NCBI RefSeq assembly: GCF_900116235.1
Contig: NZ_FPAA01000003.1
Span: 1-64,000 of the forward strand
DNA length: 64,000 bases
Source of the DNA: Marininema halotolerans
Lineage (GTDB): Bacteria; Bacillota; Bacilli; Thermoactinomycetales; DSM-45169
Direction of reading: 5' to 3'
In this document: positions 33,566 to 43,909 of the stretch, one piece after another
How the letters are laid out: each line of letters opens with the position of its first letter
Numbering within the stretch: the first letter of the stretch is position 1
Notes under the pieces: generated by a model
Seen by the model: the letters and a program-made list of their open reading frames with translations, nothing else
Told to the model about the DNA's origin: nothing
Database searches by the model: none
Program-made: the position numbers and the translations under genes

Positions 33566-34960
33566 ATGCAAAAAACATTGAAAGCCATTGCTCGTGCGGT
33601 AGGAGGGACACTATTAGGGGGGGTGTCGGATAAACTGATGCTTGCCAGTGGAGTTTCAACGGATACCCGCTCCCTTTGTCCAAATCAGCTCTATGTACCT
33701 ATCGTTGGTGATCGCTTTGATGGACATGATTTCCTTCCAAATGCTGTGGAAAAGGGAGCTGTCGGAGCACTTTGGCAGAAGGATCATCCCCTTCCCTCCC
33801 CCCTCCCTCCTGTCCCGTTGATCCGTGTAGAAAATACACTGACTGCGCTCCAACAATTAGCAGCATCGTGGCGACAAGAGATTGGAGTTAAGGTCGTTGC
33901 TGTAACAGGTAGTAATGGCAAAACAACGACGAAGGAACTTCTTGGGTCGGTCTTGTCTGTGAAGTTCCGTGTGCATCAGACCCAGGGGAATTATAATAAT
34001 CATATTGGTCTTCCTCTTACATTGCTCTCAATGCCCGAGAATACGGAAGTGGTTGTTTTAGAGATGGGGATGAATCATGCGGGCGAAATCGCACTCCTTT
34101 CTACCATTGCTCAGCCAGATATTGCGGTGATCACCAATATTGGTGAAGCCCACATCGAACACCTAGGGAGTCGACAGGGAATTGCTGATGCGAAGTTGGA
34201 AATCCGTGAAGGCTTGGCTAAGCAAGGAATTCTAGTTGTCGATGGGGATGAACCCCTACTTCGGGAGAGATTGTCCCAAGAGAAACGGCGCTGGATTGGT
34301 GTGGGTTGGCAGGATAAAAATGATGATATTCTTCAGAGCTTTTCAACTGAAGGACTCGAAGGGATCTCATTTACAACCTCCTTGTCCAATCGCCGATTCA
34401 CGCTTCCGATGATGGGAAAACACAATGCCTCCAATGCACTTCTCGCTATCACGGTAGGGCGTTCAATGGGAATGACGGAGGAAGAGATTCAACAGGGACT
34501 TACACAGGTACGGATGACAGGGATGCGTCTCGAGCGAAGGACTGCTTCAAATGGGATGCTCATCATTAATGATGCATACAATGCAAGCCCTACATCCATG
34601 CGAGCTACTATCGACCTTCTTTCTTCATTAGAAGGCTTTTCTGAGAAATGGGTTCTTCTTGGTGATATGTTGGAGATGGGCCATGATGAAGAAGCATATC
34701 ATCGTGATATTGGTCGATTTGCTATTGAAAAAGGAATATCAAGAGTGTATGCCATGGGTGAGCGAGGGCGTTGGATCGTAGAAGGCGCAAAGGAAGTAGC
34801 GACACAGGAAAAAGTGGTTCACTTACAAAATGCGGAAGAAGCGGCTCGGATTTTTCTGCAGGAAGGGAATCAAAAAGTCGCTCTCTTAGTAAAAGCTTCA
34901 CGGGGAGCACGTTTGGAGACGGTAGTGGAGCATGTTTTAAAAGGAGCGAAAACTTTCTAA
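33566..34960 (+). CDS. murF: UDP-MurNAc-pentapeptide synthetase (D-Ala-D-Ala adding)
   Basis: A 464-residue Mur ligase that attaches D-alanyl-D-alanine to the tripeptide precursor. The [17 protein letters not shown] loop, [20 protein letters not shown] and [12 protein letters not shown] are all MurF landmarks. ATG 33566 follows GGAGAAGGAG. It begins 19 bases after murE and is one base from the first mraY start. Confidence 0.95.
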   Translation: MQKTLKAIARAVGGTLLGGVSDKLMLASGVSTDTRSLCPNQLYVPIVGDRFDGHDFLPNAVEKGAVGALWQKDHPLPSPLPPVPLIRVENTLTALQQLAASWRQEIGVKVVAVTGSNGKTTTKELLGSVLSVKFRVHQTQGNYNNHIGLPLTLLSMPENTEVVVLEMGMNHAGEIALLSTIAQPDIAVITNIGEAHIEHLGSRQGIADAKLEIREGLAKQGILVVDGDEPLLRERLSQEKRRWIGVGWQDKNDDILQSFSTEGLEGISFTTSLSNRRFTLPMMGKHNASNALLAITVGRSMGMTEEEIQQGLTQVRMTGMRLERRTASNGMLIINDAYNASPTSMRATIDLLSSLEGFSEKWVLLGDMLEMGHDEEAYHRDIGRFAIEKGISRVYAMGERGRWIVEGAKEVATQEKVVHLQNAEEAARIFLQEGNQKVALLVKASRGARLETVVEHVLKGAKTF

Positions 34961-34961
34961 T

Positions 34962-35963
34962 ATGGATATGCGCATTCTTCTCGTCCCCCTTGCCGTCGCT
35001 TTTGGTCTTGGTATTCTACTGGGACCTTTTATTATCCCCATTCTGAGAAGATTAAAGTTTGGTCAAGCGATTCGTGAAGAAGGACCAAAAGCACATCTAA
35101 AAAAAGCAGGAACGCCTACGATGGGGGGCACGATCTTCCTCACTACGTTGGTACTGACATCGGTCCCCTTGAGTAATCTGTTTTCAGATCGAATTTCAAA
35201 TCTATTCTTCCTGCTCTTTGCCACGTTAGGGTATGCGATCATTGGCTTTTTGGATGATTATATTAAAGTGGTGATGAAACGAAATCTCGGCCTATCAGCA
35301 AAACAAAAACTTCTTGGACAACTGTTCATTGGACTCGTTCTTTTCTGGGTATTGTGGGAAGTCCGGGTGGTACGTGGTGAAAATCCAGGCGTTTCCACGA
35401 TTCATATACCTGGGACCGAGATTACCTTCCAGCTGACTGTGCTATATTTGCCCTTACTTGTTGTCATGATGATTGCCGCATCCAATGCAGTCAATCTGAC
35501 AGATGGTCTTGATGGTCTTGTGGCAGGAACCGCCTCCATCGCTTATGGGGCATACGCCATTATTGGGATGGTGCAAAGTAATTATATGGTGGTTATATTC
35601 GCAGCATCGGTCGTGGGAGCTTTGCTCAGTTTCCTGGTGTTTAATGCCCATCCTGCGAAGGTATTTATGGGGGATACGGGTTCCCTTGCTCTGGGTGGAG
35701 GGCTGGCGGCTTTGGCGGTCATTACCAAGACCGAGTTTTTGTTATTGATAATCGGTGGCGTATTTGTCATCGAAACATTATCGGTCATACTTCAAGTAGG
35801 TTCTTTTAAACTACGTGGGAAACGAATTTTTCGTATGAGCCCAATCCATCATCATTTTGAACTAATGGGATGGTCAGAGTGGAGAGTCGTGACTACCTTT
35901 TGGTTGGTCGGCTTTTTACTTGCAGGATTGGGTATATATTTGGAGGTGTTCCTAGCCCGATGA
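34962..35963 (+). CDS. mraY: MraY, phospho-MurNAc-pentapeptide translocase, first copy
   Basis: A 333-residue membrane enzyme with about ten helices that transfers phospho-MurNAc-pentapeptide to undecaprenyl phosphate, making lipid I. Catalytic motifs are complete: [36 protein letters not shown] and [10 protein letters not shown]. It starts [10 protein letters not shown] at ATG 34962 (ATG 34968 is possible). Its stop overlaps the start of a second full-length mraY by four bases. The copies share most residues, and their loops after RVV (periplasmic) differ. Confidence 0.95.
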   Translation: MDMRILLVPLAVAFGLGILLGPFIIPILRRLKFGQAIREEGPKAHLKKAGTPTMGGTIFLTTLVLTSVPLSNLFSDRISNLFFLLFATLGYAIIGFLDDYIKVVMKRNLGLSAKQKLLGQLFIGLVLFWVLWEVRVVRGENPGVSTIHIPGTEITFQLTVLYLPLLVVMMIAASNAVNLTDGLDGLVAGTASIAYGAYAIIGMVQSNYMVVIFAASVVGALLSFLVFNAHPAKVFMGDTGSLALGGGLAALAVITKTEFLLLIIGGVFVIETLSVILQVGSFKLRGKRIFRMSPIHHHFELMGWSEWRVVTTFWLVGFLLAGLGIYLEVFLAR

Positions 35964-36991
35964 TTTCTACTACTGGCTGGAGCCCCCATACCTTGGTCTT
36001 GTTGGTACTTGCAGTTGCCTTCGGTCTTGGTGTGATTTTGGGCCCCTTTGTCATTCCGATATTACGACGTTTAAAATTTGGTCAATCAATTCGTACAGAA
36101 GGTCCGCAAAGTCATCAAAAGAAGACGGGGACCCCTACGATGGGTGGCGTCATCTTTTTGACAGCAACCGTGCTTGCAGCAGTTCCATTGGGAAGTCTAT
36201 TAATTGGTCATACGGAACATCGTGGCCGATCAGATCTGTTCTTTTTGTTGTTTGCCCTTTTAGGGTATGGCATCCTTGGTTTTCTAGATGATTACATCAA
36301 AGTGGTGATGAAACGAAATTTAGGTCTTACAGCGAAACAAAAACTGTTGGGACAGCTTTTTATCGGTCTTGTACTTTTTTGGGTGTTATGGCAGGTCCGT
36401 GTGGTAGGGGCTGTTGATTCGATTTTCTCCGTCAGAATCCCTGCAACGGATGTGGTGGTGGAGCTGAATTGGCTTTATCTTCCCTTATTGGTTGTGATCA
36501 TGATCGCTGCATCCAATGCAGTGAACTTGACGGATGGGCTCGATGGATTAGCGGCAGGAACCGCTGCAATTGCTTATGGTGCATATGCAGTGATCGGCAT
36601 GGTGCAAAATAACCTGAATGTCGTTATTTTTGCCGTAGCGGTGGCTGGAACCTTACTGGCATTCCTTGTCTTTAATGCCCATCCAGCGAAGGTGTTTATG
36701 GGAGATACAGGTTCTCTCGCTTTAGGCGGGGGATTGGCTGGTCTTGCTGTCATTACTAAGACAGAGTTGTTGCTACCGATTATTGGTGGTGTATTTGTTT
36801 TAGAGACCCTTTCTGTGATGATCCAAGTGATTTCCTTTAAAACGCGTGGGAAGCGAATCTTTCGCATGAGCCCCATTCATCATCATTTTGAGTTAGTAGG
36901 ATGGTCGGAGTGGAGAGTGGTTACCACCTTTTGGCTAACCGGTTTTCTACTCGCTGGGTTAGGGATCTTCTTGGAGGTGTATTTGCGGTGA
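35960..36991 (+). CDS. mraY: MraY, phospho-MurNAc-pentapeptide translocase, second copy
   Basis: A 343-residue paralogue of the gene before it, with all the same catalytic motifs ([39 protein letters not shown]), so it should be active. It differs by a longer N-terminus ([11 protein letters not shown]) and an insertion in the loop around [10 protein letters not shown]. It also has a different external loop ([16 protein letters not shown]). ATG 35960 overlaps the first copy's TGA; GGAGGT lies 12 bases upstream. Its own stop overlaps the murD start by GTGA. This is a tandem duplication kept within the operon. Confidence 0.93.
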   Translation: MISTTGWSPHTLVLLVLAVAFGLGVILGPFVIPILRRLKFGQSIRTEGPQSHQKKTGTPTMGGVIFLTATVLAAVPLGSLLIGHTEHRGRSDLFFLLFALLGYGILGFLDDYIKVVMKRNLGLTAKQKLLGQLFIGLVLFWVLWQVRVVGAVDSIFSVRIPATDVVVELNWLYLPLLVVIMIAASNAVNLTDGLDGLAAGTAAIAYGAYAVIGMVQNNLNVVIFAVAVAGTLLAFLVFNAHPAKVFMGDTGSLALGGGLAGLAVITKTELLLPIIGGVFVLETLSVMIQVISFKTRGKRIFRMSPIHHHFELVGWSEWRVVTTFWLTGFLLAGLGIFLEVYLR

Positions 36992-38361
36992 ATGTGCTGA
37001 TGGAGGAGTGGAAGGGGCAAACCATTGTCGTTCTTGGCTTGGCCCGGAGCGGTGTAGCGGTGGCTCGCCTTCTTTTCCACCTGGGTGCGAAGGTAACGGT
37101 TAATGACCGAAAACCTCGTGCCGAGAGTCCAGAAGCAGAAGAGCTAGAGAATCTTGGCATTCCAGTGATCTGTGGAGAACACCCTGAGAACCTGATCCAT
37201 GAGGGTGTTGATTTGCTTGTGAAAAACCCTGGGATTCCCTATTCTGCTTCTCCCGTACAACAAGCACTGGTTTATGGAATTCCGGTGGTTACCGAGGTGG
37301 AGATAGCTTACCGTGTAGCTTCTTCCCCTATTATTGGAATTACGGGTTCAAATGGAAAAACGACAACCACTACCTTGGTGGGACGAATGTTGAAAAAAGG
37401 AAAGGTCCCTTCCGTCGTTGCGGGTAATATTGGGCGTGCGTTAGCGGAAGTGGCTCCCGAATTAAAAGCCAATGAATGGTTAGTTGCCGAATTATCAAGT
37501 TTTCAATTAAAAGGCGTACAAACCTTTCGACCTCGTATTGGGGCGTTACTTAACATTGTTCCAGCTCATATGGATTACCATGGCGATTTGAATGATTATA
37601 CAGCTTCAAAGGAAAAACTGTTTTCCAATCAACAACCTTCTGATATCGCTGTGCTTAATTGGGATTCACCTGAATGTCGTTCCGTAGCAAAAAAAATCAA
37701 AGCACAAATTCTCTGGTTTAGCCGCCATGAGCCTGTTGATCAGGGTATCTATTTTGCTGAGGGGCGAGTGATGGTTAAGATGGCTAACGACGCCGAGGCA
37801 TGGGAGTTGATGCCGGTATCGGATATCCATATGCCAGGAGTTCATCAGGAGAATGGATTGGCCGCTGCAGCCATTGCATTAGCGGCAGGTTGTCCTAAGG
37901 AGGCAATTCGTCAGGAGTTAGCTACCTTTACAGGAGTCGAGCATCGACTCGAATTTGTGGGAGTGAAAAGAGGAGCCCGTTGGTATAACGATTCCAAAGC
38001 CACCAATGCGAAAGCAACCATTGCCGCGATCGAGTCCTTTCATGAACCCGTGGTTCTAATTGCGGGAGGATTGGATCGGGGAGTCGATTTTCGTGAATGT
38101 ATCCCTGCCTTTCGTAAACTAAAAGGGATCGTTGCATATGGGGAAGCTGCGGATGTTCTATTAGCAAGGGCAAAAGATGCTGGAATTCCTGAACAAGAAC
38201 AATATCATGCCCGAAGGGTAGAGGAGGCAGTTTTCGCTGCAGCTAATTTAGTTCAGTCAGGGGATGTGGCTCTCCTTTCACCTGCATGTGCAAGTTGGGA
38301 TCAACATACCTCTTTTGAGGAACGGGGAAGCATTTTTAAACAAGCTGTGCATATCTTGTAG
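36988..38361 (+). CDS. murD: UDP-MurNAc-alanine:D-glutamate ligase
   Basis: A 457-residue Mur ligase adding D-glutamate to UDP-MurNAc-L-Ala. The N-terminal Rossmann LGLARSGVAVARLL binds UDP. The ATP loop is [11 protein letters not shown], with NIVPAHMDYHGD and YNDSKATNAKAT further on. GTG 36988 overlaps the mraY stop (GTGA) and is 10 bases after GGAGGT; ATG 37000 is another option. The long upstream open frame to 36901 is a shadow of mraY. Confidence 0.95.
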   Translation: MNVLMEEWKGQTIVVLGLARSGVAVARLLFHLGAKVTVNDRKPRAESPEAEELENLGIPVICGEHPENLIHEGVDLLVKNPGIPYSASPVQQALVYGIPVVTEVEIAYRVASSPIIGITGSNGKTTTTTLVGRMLKKGKVPSVVAGNIGRALAEVAPELKANEWLVAELSSFQLKGVQTFRPRIGALLNIVPAHMDYHGDLNDYTASKEKLFSNQQPSDIAVLNWDSPECRSVAKKIKAQILWFSRHEPVDQGIYFAEGRVMVKMANDAEAWELMPVSDIHMPGVHQENGLAAAAIALAAGCPKEAIRQELATFTGVEHRLEFVGVKRGARWYNDSKATNAKATIAAIESFHEPVVLIAGGLDRGVDFRECIPAFRKLKGIVAYGEAADVLLARAKDAGIPEQEQYHARRVEEAVFAAANLVQSGDVALLSPACASWDQHTSFEERGSIFKQAVHIL

Positions 38362-38399
38362 AGAGGCTTGCCCATTTCGTCTGAAGAGGTGAATCGTTT

Positions 38400-39506
38400 A
38401 TGCCAGACCTCCACACCCGTCGATCGCCTGATTTTATAATTATCATTGTGATTATGATGCTCCTTACACTTGGAGTTGTCATGGTATATAGTGCGAGTGC
38501 CGCCTACTCTCTTCACAAATTTGGAGATAGTTTCTTTTACGCGAAGCGGCAGCTGTTATTTGCGGGTGTGGGTGTTTTCTTAATGTTTTTGGTATCAAAA
38601 ATGGATGCCAAACTTTTTCGTCTTTGGGCAAAACCATTGCTGATCATCTGTTTTATTCTATTGGTGATGGTACTCATCCCGGGCTTGGGTATTCTACGTA
38701 ACGGGGCTCGAAGTTGGTTAGGCATTGGCGCCTTTAGCATTCAACCTTCAGAGTTTACAAAACTCGCGGTGATCTTCTTTCTTGCTCGTTACCTAAGTCG
38801 CCGAGCAGGTGAAATTCAAACGCTACGATATGGCATGATGTATCCTTTAGGAATTGCAGGTTCAGCATTTGCCTTGATCATGATGCAACCGGATTTAGGA
38901 ACGGGTACAGTCATGATGGGAACAGCGATTGTGCTCATTTACATAGCAGGCGCTCGGATGAAGTACCTAGCAGCCCTGATGGGGCTTGGTATGGCAGGGT
39001 TTGCGGGTCTTGTTTTAGCCGCCCCTTATCGAATTAAACGAATAACCGCATTTCTCGATCCATGGCAAGATCCATTAAATGCGGGCTACCAAATCATCCA
39101 ATCCCTTTTTGCCATCGGTCCTGGCGGATTGATGGGATTAGGGTTGGGGATGAGTCGCCAAAAGCACCTTTACTTGCCTGAGCCCCATACGGATTTTATT
39201 TTTTCGATTTTGGCAGAAGAGTTGGGTTTTATCGGTGCGGGAACAGCGATTATCTTGTTTGCGATTCTCATCTGGCGAGGGATACGAGTGGCGATTACAC
39301 TCCCGGACATGTTTTTCAGTTTGATTGCCGCAGGGGTGACGGGGATGATTGCAATCCAAGCAGTCATCAATATTGGTGTTGTATCCGGAGCGTTCCCCGT
39401 TACAGGAATTACCTTGCCTTTTCTGAGTTACGGGGGTTCATCCTTAACGTTAACACTTGTTGCGGTTGGAATATTACTGAATCTATCTCGATATACCGAT
39501 GGATGA
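38400..39506 (+). CDS. spoVE: SpoVE/FtsW-type SEDS glycosyltransferase
   Basis: A 368-residue SEDS-family membrane protein with about ten helices. Signature segments are VYSASAAYS, GARSWLGIGAFSIQPSEFTKLA (abbreviated), EPHTDFIFSILAEELGFIG and the catalytic-site loop around DPWQDPLNAGYQ. SEDS proteins polymerise lipid II. In the dcw cluster of Bacillus this position is held by SpoVE, the partner of SpoVD in cortex synthesis, so SpoVE is preferred over FtsW. ATG 38400 follows GAAGAGGTG. Which vegetative FtsW exists cannot be told from this window. Confidence 0.9.
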   Translation: MPDLHTRRSPDFIIIIVIMMLLTLGVVMVYSASAAYSLHKFGDSFFYAKRQLLFAGVGVFLMFLVSKMDAKLFRLWAKPLLIICFILLVMVLIPGLGILRNGARSWLGIGAFSIQPSEFTKLAVIFFLARYLSRRAGEIQTLRYGMMYPLGIAGSAFALIMMQPDLGTGTVMMGTAIVLIYIAGARMKYLAALMGLGMAGFAGLVLAAPYRIKRITAFLDPWQDPLNAGYQIIQSLFAIGPGGLMGLGLGMSRQKHLYLPEPHTDFIFSILAEELGFIGAGTAIILFAILIWRGIRVAITLPDMFFSLIAAGVTGMIAIQAVINIGVVSGAFPVTGITLPFLSYGGSSLTLTLVAVGILLNLSRYTDG

Positions 39507-39544
39507 TCATGTTGTTAAGAAATTTTTAATGAATCGGGGGGATT

Positions 39545-40660
39545 ATGATGAAAAGAGTGATGCTTTCCGGTGGAGGCACTGGAGGACATATTTATCCAGC
39601 GCTTGCGATTGCGGATGCGGTTCGTCGCCGTCACCCCGAAGCTGAGCTGGGTTATATTGGGACAACTGATGGGTTGGAGTCTCGCATCGTACCCAAAGTG
39701 GATGATATTGCTTTTTTTGATGTGGAAATTCAAGGATTTAAGCGTAAGCTATCCCTGGATAATATGGAGACAATCGCTAAGTTTATTCGTGCGGTGAAAA
39801 AGTGTAAAGCGTACATCCGTCAATTTCGTCCTGATGTCGTTGTTGGAACAGGGGGGTATGTAAGTGGACCTGCCCTTTATGCGGCAGCAAAATTAGGTGT
39901 CCCTACCTTAATTCTTGAACCGGATGTATTGCCAGGCTTAACGACCCGCTTTCTTTCCCGGTATGTCGATGTGACAGCGATCAGCTTGACAGGATCCGAG
40001 AAGCATCTTACCAAAGCAAAACGAATTCTTCACACGGGCAACCCTCGTGGAACGGAAGTTATGCATGCCAATAAGGAAGAAGGAAGGGCTTCCCTTGGGC
40101 TAGCTGATTCGGACAAGCCCATTGTACTAATTTTTGGGGGAAGTCGCGGAGCAAAACCGATTAATGATGCCGTAGAGTCTATGCTTTCTCACCTTTCAGA
40201 AGCATCACTTATGTACTTTGTTTATGTGACCGGAGAGGTGCATTATAAAGAAGTAACTGCTAAGATAGATACGGATCAATGGCCGAACCTCATTATAAAA
40301 CCCTTTATTTATAATATGCCGGACGTATTGGCTGCTTCATCCATGGTCATTTCTCGAGCAGGAGCGACCACGTTGGCAGAAGTAACTGCCCTTGGAGTAC
40401 CAGCGGTTCTGATTCCTTCACCCTATGTAACCAACAATCATCAAGAACACAATGCCCGGTTGTTGGAAGATCATCATGCTGGTCGGATGATATTACAGAA
40501 GGATTTAACCGGGGAACGTCTTTGGGAGTCCATCACAGAAGTGATGGATGATCCGGGACGTCATCGTCAAATGAGTGAAGCTTCCCGTAAATTGGGTCGG
40601 CCCGATGCAGCGGAGGTGATCGTCGATGAGTTGGAAAAGCTGTCTGCTACCCGTCGCTGA
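39545..40660 (+). CDS. murG: MurG, lipid II-forming GlcNAc transferase
   Basis: A 371-residue GT-B glycosyltransferase that adds GlcNAc to lipid I on the inner face of the membrane. It shows the N-terminal GGGTGGHIYPALA loop, GTGGYVSGPAL, FGGSRGAKPIN and the UDP-binding VISRAGATTLAEVTALGVP (abbreviated here). ATG 39545 or 39548 follows CGGGGGG. It lies 38 bases after spoVE. Confidence 0.95.
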   Translation: MMKRVMLSGGGTGGHIYPALAIADAVRRRHPEAELGYIGTTDGLESRIVPKVDDIAFFDVEIQGFKRKLSLDNMETIAKFIRAVKKCKAYIRQFRPDVVVGTGGYVSGPALYAAAKLGVPTLILEPDVLPGLTTRFLSRYVDVTAISLTGSEKHLTKAKRILHTGNPRGTEVMHANKEEGRASLGLADSDKPIVLIFGGSRGAKPINDAVESMLSHLSEASLMYFVYVTGEVHYKEVTAKIDTDQWPNLIIKPFIYNMPDVLAASSMVISRAGATTLAEVTALGVPAVLIPSPYVTNNHQEHNARLLEDHHAGRMILQKDLTGERLWESITEVMDDPGRHRQMSEASRKLGRPDAAEVIVDELEKLSATRR

Positions 40661-40770
40661 ATTGACGATGGAATGTGGGCATTCGTCACACAAAACAGGC
40701 AAAGGCATAAGCTATCGTATGCCGCCTTGGAACCGAAGGACTAAAGTGTCCGCGAAAGGAGATACCCCTA

Positions 40771-41679
40771 GTGCAAGCAATCGCCCAGGAACTAATTGAT
40801 TTAGGTGTGGAAGATGTACGGGTTGATGAACCTCTTTCCCACCATACCACCTGGAAGGTGGGCGGACCTGCGGATCTTTTCATCTATCCTCGTAGTAGAG
40901 AGGAACTGGAGAAGACGATGATGGTCATTCGAGAACATCATCTCCCCTGGCGCATCATCGGCCGTGGTTCTAATCTATTAGTGCGAGATGGTGGGATCCG
41001 TGGAGCTGTTATCAAATTAGGTGCGGGCCTTGACCACTTGCAGGTAGTCGGTGAGCAAGTGGTTGTTGGGGGGGGTTATTCCTTCGTTAAGCTTTCGGTG
41101 ATGGTAGCCAAACACGGATTGACCGGTTTGGAATTTGCAGGGGGGATCCCTGGTACTGTGGGTGGCGCAGTCTTTATGAATGCGGGTGCTCATGGATCTG
41201 AACTGTCTCAGGTTTTAGAGTCGGCAGAAGTTCTCTTAGAAGATGGCCGTTGGGTTCGTATAACCGCAGAAGAGATGGCTTTTCGTTACCGAACGTCAAT
41301 TCTTCAGTCAGAGATGAGAGGCATTGTGACCGAAGCTACGTTTAACCTTCGGGAAGGAGATCGAGAGGTTGTAGCGACAACGATGGCTCAATTTAAAGAC
41401 CGACGGAGAATGACGCAACCCCTACAGTTTCCTTGTGCGGGTAGTGTATTCCGTAACCCACCTGGCGATCATTCTGGTCGATTGATTGAGGCAGCGGGAT
41501 TAAAGGGATATCGGATCGGTGACGCTGAAGTTTCGGAACAACATGCCAATTTCATCATCAATCGCGGGCAAGCGACAGCCAACGATGTTCTCGCCCTGAT
41601 TCAGCACATCATCAGAACCATTGAAGACAAATACGGTGTTACATTGGAACCGGAAGTTCGGGTGGTGGGCGAGGGGTAG
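40771..41679 (+). CDS. murB: UDP-N-acetylenolpyruvoylglucosamine reductase
   Basis: A 302-residue FAD enzyme reducing UDP-GlcNAc-enolpyruvate to UDP-MurNAc. The FAD-binding HHTTWKVGGPADLF, RGSNLLVRDGGIRG, IPGTVGGAVFMNAGAHG and the active CAGSVFRNP serine loop are visible (type II MurB). GTG 40771 follows AAAGGAG. It is separated from murG by 110 bases and overlaps nothing; murA follows at 14 bases. Confidence 0.95.
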   Translation: MQAIAQELIDLGVEDVRVDEPLSHHTTWKVGGPADLFIYPRSREELEKTMMVIREHHLPWRIIGRGSNLLVRDGGIRGAVIKLGAGLDHLQVVGEQVVVGGGYSFVKLSVMVAKHGLTGLEFAGGIPGTVGGAVFMNAGAHGSELSQVLESAEVLLEDGRWVRITAEEMAFRYRTSILQSEMRGIVTEATFNLREGDREVVATTMAQFKDRRRMTQPLQFPCAGSVFRNPPGDHSGRLIEAAGLKGYRIGDAEVSEQHANFIINRGQATANDVLALIQHIIRTIEDKYGVTLEPEVRVVGEG

Positions 41680-41693
41680 ACGGAGGTGGAACA

Positions 41694-42965
41694 TTGGAGC
41701 AGTATGTCATCAAAGGCGGAAAACCTCTGTATGGTACCGTTCGTGTTCAAGGAGCTAAAAACTCGGCTCTTCCCATCCTGGCAGCGACACTTTTAGTTGA
41801 AGGGATCCATGAGATTCGGGATGTTCCCCACCTTTCTGATATCGATGTGATGGGCAGGATTCTAAAAGCGCTCGGTGTGAGGATGAGATGGGACGGAAAC
41901 AACATTAAGCTGGAAACCTCTACAATTAAAACCTCTCGGATTCCCGAGTCATTAATGCGACAGATGCGGTCTTCGATTTTTTTGATGGGGCCAATGTTAT
42001 CTCGCCTTCATGAAGTAATTATTACTCCTCCGGGTGGTTGCGCGATCGGTGCTCGCCCCATCGACCTGCACCTAAAAGGGCTTTCCCTACTCGGCGCAAA
42101 AATCGAAGAGGGGGACGGTTTTATCCGTTGCACAGCAACCAAGTTAAGAGGTGCGGATATTCATCTTGACTTGCCGAGTGTTGGTGCGACGGAGAATATT
42201 ATGATGGCTGCTGTGCGTGCAGAAGGCATAACGGTGATTCGAAATGCCGCTCGAGAGCCTGAAATTGCTGATTTAGAAAGTTTTCTTAATCGGATGGGTG
42301 CGGATGTGAGTGGAGCAGGGACCCCCACTGTTGTGATTCGTGGTGTGCCCCGTCTGCATTCTGTATCCTATGAAGTGATTCCAGACCGTATTGTTGCAGG
42401 TACCTTAGCCGCTGCTGCTGCGATGACGGGTGGCGAGATCTTGTTAACTCATGTGGTGATGGATCATATGGGTTCAACCCTTGAACTTTTGGAGCGCACA
42501 GGGGCAATTTTAAAGTTTGAAGGGGATTCCCTTTGGGTGAAAGGGTCTAGTCAATTAAAAGCGGTAGGCAATGTTGTAACAGGTCCTTACCCTGGGTTTC
42601 CTACCGATATGCAACCGCAGTTGATGGCTCTCCTCAGTGTTACAGCAGGAAGTAGTAACATCTCCGAACGGATATTTGACGGTCGTTTTAAACATGTGAA
42701 GGAACTGGTACGGATGGGAGCGAAGCTCCATCCCCTTAAAAATTCAGTGGAAATTGAAGGGGTATCCCATTTACATGGGGCGACCGTTCAAGCGACAGAT
42801 CTCCGTGCAGGAGCTGCATTAGTCATTGCTGGATTAGCAGCCCATGGAACGACTCGCGTCTTAGGTCTCCACCATATTGATCGAGGGTATGATCACCTCG
42901 ATCGAACACTCTTGCAACTGGGTGGTCAAATTCAACGCTGGTCAGGGAAAGTAGCATCGTGTTAA
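41694..42965 (+). CDS. murA: UDP-GlcNAc 1-carboxyvinyltransferase
   Basis: A 423-residue enzyme committing UDP-GlcNAc to peptidoglycan. The active Cys loop is PGGCAIGARPIDLHLKG, the target of fosfomycin; GAKNSALPI and PGFPTDMQPQ are family signatures. The TTG start at 41694 follows GGAGGTGG at 5 bases. A strong terminator directly after the stop ends this subunit before divIB. Many Firmicutes carry a second murA elsewhere. Confidence 0.95.
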   Translation: MEQYVIKGGKPLYGTVRVQGAKNSALPILAATLLVEGIHEIRDVPHLSDIDVMGRILKALGVRMRWDGNNIKLETSTIKTSRIPESLMRQMRSSIFLMGPMLSRLHEVIITPPGGCAIGARPIDLHLKGLSLLGAKIEEGDGFIRCTATKLRGADIHLDLPSVGATENIMMAAVRAEGITVIRNAAREPEIADLESFLNRMGADVSGAGTPTVVIRGVPRLHSVSYEVIPDRIVAGTLAAAAAMTGGEILLTHVVMDHMGSTLELLERTGAILKFEGDSLWVKGSSQLKAVGNVVTGPYPGFPTDMQPQLMALLSVTAGSSNISERIFDGRFKHVKELVRMGAKLHPLKNSVEIEGVSHLHGATVQATDLRAGAALVIAGLAAHGTTRVLGLHHIDRGYDHLDRTLLQLGGQIQRWSGKVASC

Positions 42966-43008
42966 CGGAATAGCGATCCCCACCAAGGGATCGCTATTCC
43001 GTTTTTTT
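42965..43008 (+). terminator. Rho-independent terminator of murA
   Basis: A perfect 16-bp stem (ACGGAATAGCGATCCC with its complement), six-base loop and eight T lie immediately after murA. Confidence 0.92.
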
Positions 43009-43114
43009 GTCCATTATTTTGAAAAGATTTTCCGTCTATCTACGAAATTTGTGGTAACATAGATGAAGGTTCCACTTGATAAGGATTTTTATCTCTTTTG
43101 GAGGAGATGCCGTC

Positions 43115-43840
43115 ATGGACCGAGGGGTTCCTCCCTATCGTCCGCCACGATCCCGCAAACCTGTATCGGTTGCGGCGCTTCTGTTTTTGTTATTGTTTTT
43201 TGCAGGGGTTGTCCTCCTCTTGTTTTTAAAATCGCCTTTAAGTGAAATACAAGAAATAGAGGTGATCGGAAATCAAATCGTTTCCGATCAAGAGATCCTA
43301 AAAACGGCCCAAGTGGCTAAAGGGGGATCCTATTACGGTTGGAATCAAGAGCGAGCCAATGAGCGCCTTGAGAGAATGAGAGAGATCCGCTCAGTGACAT
43401 CTGAACGGATTTTTCCCGGCCGTATCCGTTTAACCATTGATGAGGAGAATCGAATTGCCTTTTGGAGTGATGAGGAGAAGATTGTTCCCGTGTTAAGTAA
43501 GGGTGAGGTTTTATTTGATCGCCCATGGGATGGAGCTGTGGATCGCCCCCTTCTTCGAGGGTGGTCTAAGAACGAGCTGACGGATTCCTTTGTAAGACAA
43601 CTAGCAAAGGTGCCGAAAAAAATAGTGAGTGATATATCAGAGATTCGCCTAGATCCTGATCATACATACCCTACTGGGATGAAAGTGTATACGCGACAAG
43701 GGCATGTTATTCGTCTTCGTATGGAGGATTTTGCTAGAAGAATCACGGTTTATCCCATTTTTCGCAACCGTTCTCCAGGCACGCTGAATCTGTTGGGAAG
43801 TACCAAATTTACTCCTGGGACGGGAAACAAAACAGACTGA
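43115..43840 (+). CDS. divIB: DivIB/FtsQ, division protein
   Basis: A 241-residue bitopic protein. A short basic cytoplasmic tail (RPPRSRKPVS) and one membrane helix (about 20-42) precede a POTRA domain beginning LSEIQEIEVIGNQIV and a beta domain. DivIB works with FtsL and DivIC in septal wall synthesis. ATG 43115 is 9 bases after GGAGGAG; the open frame back to 43076 lacks a site. A possible -10 (GTAACAT, about 43053) precedes it, since the murA terminator cuts it off from upstream. Confidence 0.88.
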   Translation: MDRGVPPYRPPRSRKPVSVAALLFLLLFFAGVVLLLFLKSPLSEIQEIEVIGNQIVSDQEILKTAQVAKGGSYYGWNQERANERLERMREIRSVTSERIFPGRIRLTIDEENRIAFWSDEEKIVPVLSKGEVLFDRPWDGAVDRPLLRGWSKNELTDSFVRQLAKVPKKIVSDISEIRLDPDHTYPTGMKVYTRQGHVIRLRMEDFARRITVYPIFRNRSPGTLNLLGSTKFTPGTGNKTD

Positions 43841-43881
43841 AGCGGAGTTGAATCCGATATAGATAAAAAATTGTGTGGGAA

Positions 43882-43909
43882 AAAGGGGAAAACTCCCTTC
43901 ATGTTGAAT
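43882..43909 (+). promoter_or_regulatory. Candidate sigma-H promoter of ftsAZ
   Basis: AAAGGGGAA (43882-43890) and GTTGAAT (43903-43909) are 12 bases apart, near the sigma-H pattern RWAGGAWWT/RHNGAAT with one mismatch in the -35. In B. subtilis one of the ftsAZ promoters is sigma-H dependent and boosts FtsZ at the onset of sporulation. The match is seen; the function is inferred. Confidence 0.4.

Noticed and set aside
36901-36987. Upstream extension of murD
   Set aside because: It is the mraY C-terminal region in another frame; GTG 36988 has the ribosome site and gives the normal length.
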